Assembly: GCA_950022295.1 (NCBI GenBank)
Contig: OX465597.1
Coordinates: forward strand, 375,627,016 to 375,691,015
From: Bromus sterilis
Taxonomy: Eukaryota > Streptophyta > Magnoliopsida > Poales > Poaceae
Direction: 5' to 3'
Length of the DNA stretch: 64,000 nt
Shown here piece by piece: positions 57,461 to 64,000 of the stretch (position 1 is the first letter of the stretch; every line of letters begins with the position of its first letter). The notes below the pieces were generated by a model. The model was not told the DNA's origin and made no database searches. It worked only from the letters and a program-made list of their open reading frames with translations. Position numbers and translations under genes: made by a program.

Positions 57461-60400
57461 TGTCGGGACCCGGGGTTAGCGTATGCAAGCCTCGCTACAA
57501 CACAATCATATGGAGAGCCGAGAACCGTACCCACTTGTCTAAGCAGACAAGGCCAAGCACAGAACGTTCTTGGAAAGCACCGAACGTGAGGGGCATCCTA
57601 TCCAGGCCGGATGATCAACTGAATTGGGTCCTCATCGTCCACACACAAGTCTAAATGATATGGGTGGTGAACTCCCATACTCATAGACAAGTCGCCTCAA
57701 CCATACTATCGATTGTATCATAACCCTTACATAGACTTACTCCAGCCCGATCACTTAGTCGGGGTCTAGGGCGGGCTAGATCATACATCAAAGTGTGCAC
57801 GTGACGAAGTCACGAGCAATCGCATCGCGATGCCCCAAGCTGCGCACATCTAAGGGCCACTTGATGTATAAAAGACCGCCAGCCAGATCACAACTAAGGT
57901 CTCGAAAACCCATACTAGGACATGCATGTTATAATCATACACGCAACACACATGTCCAGTATGAACACCAGGTATCATTGCAATTCTCTACAAGTATACA
58001 ACTTTATTGATAACTCTTACAGAGTGCACACAGAGATCACAAGTCTGTGATCCAACATTACATCAAACATGCGGAAGCAAAGTAGGTCTGAGTACAGACA
58101 AGTTTAACAAATGGCTTAGAGAAGCCTTATCTAAAACAAGCCCTTCCACAAGGGAACAGTCGTCTGACTGGGACTACACTAGCTTGATCGGTCGTCGAGC
58201 TCCAGGAAGAAACCACCTTCGGGGTCAGTGGGTTCATCTAAAACATAGAATAAGCAAACGTGAGTACAAAGTCGTACTCAGCAATACTTACATAGGATCT
58301 ATACTACTCATGCACATGTATCAAGGTAAAAGGGGGGTGGGGTTCGAAAGCAGAAGTGCCAGCTTTGACTTGGCTAGTCCTGAACTACGAGTACCAGACT
58401 TGAGGTAAGAAGTGTACACGAGTCCACTACATCTCCAACCAATTACACCACTATGGTGCCTTCCTCGACTTCCCCATGAGAAAGCACGCCATAGCAGTCA
58501 CGCTTATCTTGGCAAGTTTTATAAGTATCCAGTTCAAATTGTCTAATAATCAAGCTAAGCTTTCCAAGCAGTCCTTAACCGCGGACGCGGCTATTCGAAT
58601 AGTTTTGTTAACCCTGCAGGGGTGTACCGCTACACACACGTGTCATCAGTTACCGCCTTTTGCGTGTCACCGTTCAAGAGATGACAGCGAGGATGCCACC
58701 ACAACACTTCTCCCACAACTCCGTTCTAGTCCAGAGAGTCGCCTATCTGAGGGGGATCCGTATGGAAGTACGGCCGAGGTTCCAGTACAGCCTCAAACGA
58801 TATGTGCAGGGTCCCAAGACGGTCTTGAAAAGCCGTTCATCCACTTCGCATACCGTGCCACAGCCCTACCAGAACTCCGAACTACTGCGACCTCTGGGGT
58901 TCGAACGGGGTGAGGTACTAGGATGAGAGGGTTCAGTGAGCCCAATGTGTGGTTGTACTCTTCTTCTTGGATCACCACACAAGAACTCGGACTTAAGGCG
59001 GTGTTCAACGAGACAACCCACTGTGTACTCCTACACAGCCTCTCATCGTTCACCTTGTATTAGGGTAGATCCACCAACACAGTTTCACCATCACCAACAT
59101 GATCACAACCATCCCGACTCACAAAAGAGTAACCTCATTGTAACTCTAAGCATGCAATAAGCAGTAACAGTTGCAGGGGCCACATGATAACAACCAACTC
59201 CTACATCTGCTAGGATTGTGGTTTGCTTACTACTGTGACAAAATGATAGGTCATGCAAAGGATATGGGTTCAACTATGCGGTAGAATCGATAACAAGGTG
59301 ATCATCCTATTTCATGCATAAGCGAGACTGAGAGGGAAATGGGTTTTTATCGACATGATCAATGGGGGTTTGCTTGCCTTGCTGACGAGGTTCGATAACT
59401 GTGTCTTCAACGAAGGGGGTGGTCTCGGGTTCCGGCTCCACTTCTATCCGAGCAAAAATACAAACAAAGTGATCAACATAAGGTACTATGCACAACCACA
59501 TGATCAATTGTATAAGGTGATGTTCATGGTACTGATGTATTGAGCATTCCATTTAAAAGGAGTATATTGCATTTGAAATGGAAATTCAAACTCCATTTGA
59601 TTTATCGATGAATTTCAAATGCATTTGAATGTAGGAAAGTTCATTTGAAAAGTTGATCATGAAGTGATGTGGTATAGTTGAGGTAATGTCTCTGATGTGG
59701 GGGTGAAACTATTTAAAAGAAGTGTGTGGCAAAATCATTTGCAAAAACACTCCAAATTTGAATTCAAAAGAATTCCATATGCATTGTTTTCACTGTTTTC
59801 CCATTTTAAAATGGTCGAACATGAAAACAAAATTCATATTCATAATCCTTGAATTTTTCTGATAATTTTAGACATATAATTTTCTATATTTGGAGTTAGG
59901 ATGAATTAATTATGATTTTCTAAAGATTTGGCTATTTTCTGGAATTTCTTTAATTCTTTTAATTTGTTTTTCTGTTTATTGCGTCATGGTGACGTGGGGG
60001 TGATGTCACAGGGGGGGCCTGACAATAGGGGCCCACCTGTAAGCCTTAGTGGGGGTTAATCACTCTGTTTAAACTAAACAGAGAGGGATTAGGGGGCTGG
60101 GGCCCCACCTGTCATGGTCACTGGGGGTGGGCCAGGGGTTTAATTAAGCTCGGGTTATAGGCGCTAATGGAGGGGTCGTCGTCGGTGGCCACTATAGATG
60201 CCGGAGACTCGCCGGCTTTGAGATTCGGAGCACGGGGAGCCAAGGGGACGGCGCCGTTGCGTAGCTTGTGCTCCCGCGCGTCTAGTAGACCCATTGGGGG
60301 GTCATTGGTGTGCTTCAGAGATCGGAGGCGACGTGAATGGCGGCGGCTGGGCTCGGCCAACGACGAAAACGCGAGGGAGATCACGAGGGAAGCCATGAGA

Positions 60401-61362
60401 GGGGGCAATCGAGGCAGGAGGCTCACCCACACGCGACGGTGAGCTCGACGGGGTCGGGGAAGAGCTGGAGGAGGCGAAATTTGTTGCCGGAGTCGCGGCG
60501 GCCGACGGTGAAGAAGAAGAAGCCCACGTCGTCCGCGTTGCTCGTAGGCTTCAATTAACTGGGGGATTCGGAGGCGAGCTCGGCTGCGCATCGGAAGGAC
60601 ACCTTGGTGCGCTCTGGTTCGCTCACTCGCCACGCCGGAGGAGCTCCATGGCCAGCTAGGGTTTCGGTTCGTCGCGGTTCTTCGCCGGGGAGGAGAAACA
60701 GAGGGAAGTGATGGGGGAAGTGGTGTGCGGGGCGTCTTCCAGACGTGCGTGGCTGCGAGATGAGCCACGGGAGGGCTGAGGGGAAGCCACGGCGGTAGTT
60801 GCGGCATGCCGGGCACGCAGCTGTGTGCTCGTGCCCGGAGGAAGACGACAGGAAGCACAGGTGGGCTGGGCCGGCTGGGCCTTCGCCTGGGGCAAGAGGT
60901 AACCCCCTTTTCCCTCTGTTTTTCTCTTTTCTTTTTATTGTTTCTGTTTGATTTGTTTTGCTCTGGTAAAAATACCAAGGCATTTTATAAAAATTCCCAA
61001 ATACTTTTATAAATACTAGGTGACCAGTAGCAAGCCACAATTAGGATTTGGGCATTTTTGAAATTCAACTTATTTGAATTTCAAATCAAATAGAGGTTCT
61101 TTTAATTTTCCAAGTCACTGTTTGAATATTAGAAAATTCCATGAGCATGGGATTGATCCCAAACCACTTTTAAAATGATCAGCATCATTTATAGAAATTT
61201 TCCAAATGTTGAAAAGATTTTTGGAAAAAAGATTTTTGTCTAGCTATTTAATTTAATTTCTCAGGGCTTTTCTTTTCCCCATTTTTGAATTTTCTTTTGA
61301 ATTTTTGCATGATGCAAAGGCACAATAAAACCCTAGCACTTACCTAGCTTGGGGTTGTGAAT
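57461..61362 (-). mobile_element. Solo long LTR X2 with CTTTG target duplication
   Basis: 3902 bp starting TGTCGGGACC like X1 and ending GGGGTTGTGAAT (X1: GGGGTTCTGACA, so the terminal CA is mutated). CTTTG flanks both sides (57456-57460 and 61363-61367), and removing it restores the protease reading as in element A. It contains the CTATTCGAATAG palindrome at 58591 and a GC-rich block at 60150-60900. Confidence 0.82.
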
Positions 61363-61635
61363 CTTTGGGAAGATCGACGATGTTCTTATCATTGTCAATG
61401 ACAATTATGTTCTCGTTGCTTTCACTATTATGGACATTGAGTGTGAGCCCTCTTGTCCAATTATTTAGGGACGTCCTTTTCTTCGTACAGTTGGTGCTGT
61501 TATTGACATGAAAGAGGGGAATATCAAATTCCAATGCCCTCTCAAGAAAGGGATGGAACATTTCCCTAGGAAAAAGATTAAGTTACCTTTTGAGTCCGTC
61601 ACACGGGCTAGTTATTCTCTTGAAAAGACTTGATC
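61363..61635 (+). pseudogene. Protease of D, second half
   Basis: Continues after X2 with GKIDDVLIIVNDNY-like coding, TIMDIECE, then TAG in place of the codon before GRPFLRTVGAVIDMKEG. It ends VTRASYSLEKT and TGA at 61633-61635. The stop and the insertion make it dead. Confidence 0.8.
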
Positions 61636-64000
61636 TATTTGCATTAAGCCTAGCTAATGGCTTTGAAGAAGCGCTTTCGGGAGGCAGCCCGCAACAAATT
61701 TAGGTTTTTTTTTTTCTTTTCTTCTGTTTTTAGTGGTCTTGATGATTTTTACTACTGTAGCGACATCATTGTATCTTTACTTCTCAAGTTTTGTGCTTTT
61801 ATAGCCTCATACGACAAGGGAAGTGAAAGTTGTGACATGCTGTCCAGAAAACAGATTCTATCCTCGTGACTAGAAAATCAGAGAAAAATCCCAGTTTATC
61901 TTTTTGAGCTGAAATTTTTACACAGCATGCTCTATACAATTACTAAACTTTCGTATGTTCTGAGTTTTTTTATTTGAGTTGTAGAAGTACCCCTAAAAAA
62001 TTCGTTTTTACCTGATGGTCTGTTTTTCACAGATTCTGTCCTGTTTTGCCTTTTCTTTGTTTTGCAAACCTGAAGCTTGCTTTTTCTTTGCAAAAACTTG
62101 TTGGAAATCTTGAGAGATAGTATCTCTTCAAGGTTATATTTATTTCCAGTAGAGATTTTTTTTATTTTAGTAGGGTACTAACCTCTCTAATCAGTCTACA
62201 ATAAGTTATGTATGAAGTGAGTTTTCAAGTGCGCGATGGAATATGATGAAAGAAGATCTTGGAGTGTCAAACGCTCAAGCTTGGGGATGCCCATGTGCAC
62301 CCCAAATAAATATCCAAGGAGACTCAAGCCTTTAAGCTTGGGGATGCCCCTGTGCATCCCCTTCTTCATCAACAATTATCAGTTAGTCCTTCGTTGCACT
62401 ATATTTTTATCACTTCATGTGTTATGTGCTATTCTTGGAGCGTCTCGCTCTTAGGTTTTATTTTTAGTTTTCTTTAGATTTTCTTGCTGTTCATAACAAG
62501 TTAGACCCCAGCTTACTCTTTTGTGTGGGAGAGATACACGCTCCTCTTGAACTAGAACTCCTCATAGGATTTGCATGCTTATTCTTTTAGCTGTGAGTTG
62601 TTCTTTTTGTTTTCTTAGCTGCTGTCCTGTTTAGTTGTAGTGCTTTAGTTTTCTAGAGCTTTTCTTTTGTTTTAGGTTGAACTTTCTATATGTTGCATGT
62701 TTTATCTTGTTAGAGAGTTTGCCTGTTGCACTAAGTTTTGTGTCTTGACTGGAAGTAGGTAGTTGAAGTTGCTATTCTCTTTGTAGTAGTAACTAGCAAT
62801 AGTGTTGAGGTATTGACTAGAGTAATGTTTGAACTTTTGGTGTCAAGAGCTCGAGCCTATTAGTGATAGATGTCGTATTTTGGGAAATCCGTGTGATTTT
62901 CGAAAACCAAAAACCCCTGTTGATAACTCTAGCTACTAGATGGATCACTAACCTCTAGAGGGTTCGAATATTAGAGTACACTCACGTACCATGAGTCGGG
63001 GATGCGCAAGGATAACCAAACCCCCATACACTCCTCCTCGGGGTACTTGTCTCCTTGTGAACCTCCTGATTAGATTGAGAGTTACCGATAATAAGTGCAT
63101 GAGTTCTTCGGACTAATGTGAGTATTCGAAAGTTGACACTTCCACCCACCTATACTTTTTCTAGCCTCTTCGGTACCGTGCATTTCCCTTTCTCACCTTG
63201 AGAGTTGGCACATACTTCTCCGGTGCATCCAAACCCTTGGCACGATACGCTCTGTCATCATAAGCCTCCTTATATCTTTCCTCAAAACAGCCACCATACC
63301 TACCTACAAGGCATTTCCATAGCCTTTCCGAGATACATTGCCATGCAACATCCACCTTCTCATGACTTGATCCTCATGTCATCCAAGCTACTTGCTTGAT
63401 CGATGAGCCGCATGCTAGTTGGGCCTTTCCCTAATCACTGCTACATGACGCGCTAGTATCATTGCATATCCTGCTATCCTAGCAGAGGCATACATTTGCA
63501 TCATGATAGTTATATCTTCTTTATGTGAGTACCTTTGTAAAGTGTGAAAGATCTCCTATATTCTTGTAAAATATAGAGTGTTGCCCCTAAAGTGGGGAAA
63601 AGATCCCAAAGAGGAAAAAATCAAAAGATCCCAAAGAGGACAAATGAGAGTTAAATAGAAAGAGCCATTGAGGCCACCAAAAAATACAAAAAAAAATAGA
63701 AAAAAGAGAAAAAGAAAAATAAAAAGAGAGAAGGGGCATACTACTATTCCTTTTGAGAGATCCACACTAGTACTTCATCCTCTATCCCTTGTACTCCATA
63801 GAGATCATCATCATGCATATAGCTATGTGGGGACCTTCACACTATAGAACTTGGCTTATATATTCCAATGATGAGCTTCCTCAAACGAGCTCTAGGTCTT
63901 CTTGAGCAAGAAAGTTAGATGCACCCCCACTAGTTCCCTTGGAGAGCTTTTAGGTCACATGTGCATCCGTTGCATGGCAATCCCTACTCCTCACATCATA
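61636..64000 (+). other. Non-coding 3' region of D
   Basis: Collinear with 24777-27046. Two AAGCTTGGGGATGCCC runs (62276 and 62334) repeat the polypurine-tract wording. No coding seen. Confidence 0.75.

Larger units (their letters stand above)
55472..64000 (+). mobile_element. Athila-like element D, gag deleted, continues beyond window
   Basis: 5' LTR 55472 to about 57063 starts TGATACGTCCCAAACG. The sequence then jumps straight into the linker before the protease, so primer site and gag are missing. Protease coding is split by X2 (57461-61362). The 3' region 61640-64000 follows element A 24780-27046, so the 3' LTR should begin about 550 bp past the window. Confidence 0.82.

Overview
The window looks like intergenic DNA from a large grass genome, most likely Triticeae (wheat, Aegilops or barley group). 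I see no intact host gene. The evidence is wall-to-wall nested LTR retrotransposons, LTRs starting TGATACGTC, non-coding elements with LTRs of about 4 kb, a CACTA element built from 'TAGTAATGGCGCAC' repeats, and Helitron ends of the cereal type. The species cannot be fixed from sequence alone.

Layout. 1-7230 (+): 3' part of a Tat-lineage Ty3/gypsy element with decayed protease, RT, RNase H, a second archaeal-type RNase H and integrase. It also holds two tandem-repeat arrays, an antisense ORF resembling a plant B3 DNA-binding domain with its own TATA box, a polypurine tract and the start of the 3' LTR. 7240-9500 (+): a chromovirus remnant (RNase H, integrase, chromodomain, 3' LTR). 9560-11730: AT-rich DNA with an orphan Helitron 3' end at 10364, then a NAM-associated C-terminal domain pseudogene (-). 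11872-18492 (-): a structurally complete Ty1/copia element with 302-bp LTRs that differ at two positions and a perfect GTTTC target duplication. Its coding region is wrecked, and gag appears replaced by unrelated DNA including a very GC-rich block. It splits a coding-like sequence (-). 18889-20484: a non-autonomous Helitron with both termini visible.

21450-30835 (+): Athila-like gypsy DNA arranged as LTR, gag-protease, LTR, partial gag. There is no RT or integrase. An antisense ORF fragment lies at the end of gag in both copies. From 30840 to the end is a nest. A partial long-LTR element (W, -) holds a non-coding LARD/Sukkula-like element (Y, -; LTR about 4.3 kb, internal region 3.3 kb). Y's 3' LTR is split by a solo LTR (X1). 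Y's 5' LTR is split by a gag-protease-ORF2 Athila-type element (Z, -). Z's 3' LTR carries a CACTA element, and Z's 5' LTR is split by another Athila-like element (D, +). D's protease is in turn split by a second solo LTR (X2). The right ends of W, Y, Z and D lie beyond 64000.

Functional reading: all coding capacity is transposon-derived and most of it is broken. Several elements (Copia, A/B/D, Y, Z) would need proteins supplied in trans. The most unusual features are the antisense ORFs with TATA boxes inside gypsy elements and a palindrome, CTATTCGAATAG, conserved in four otherwise diverged long LTRs.
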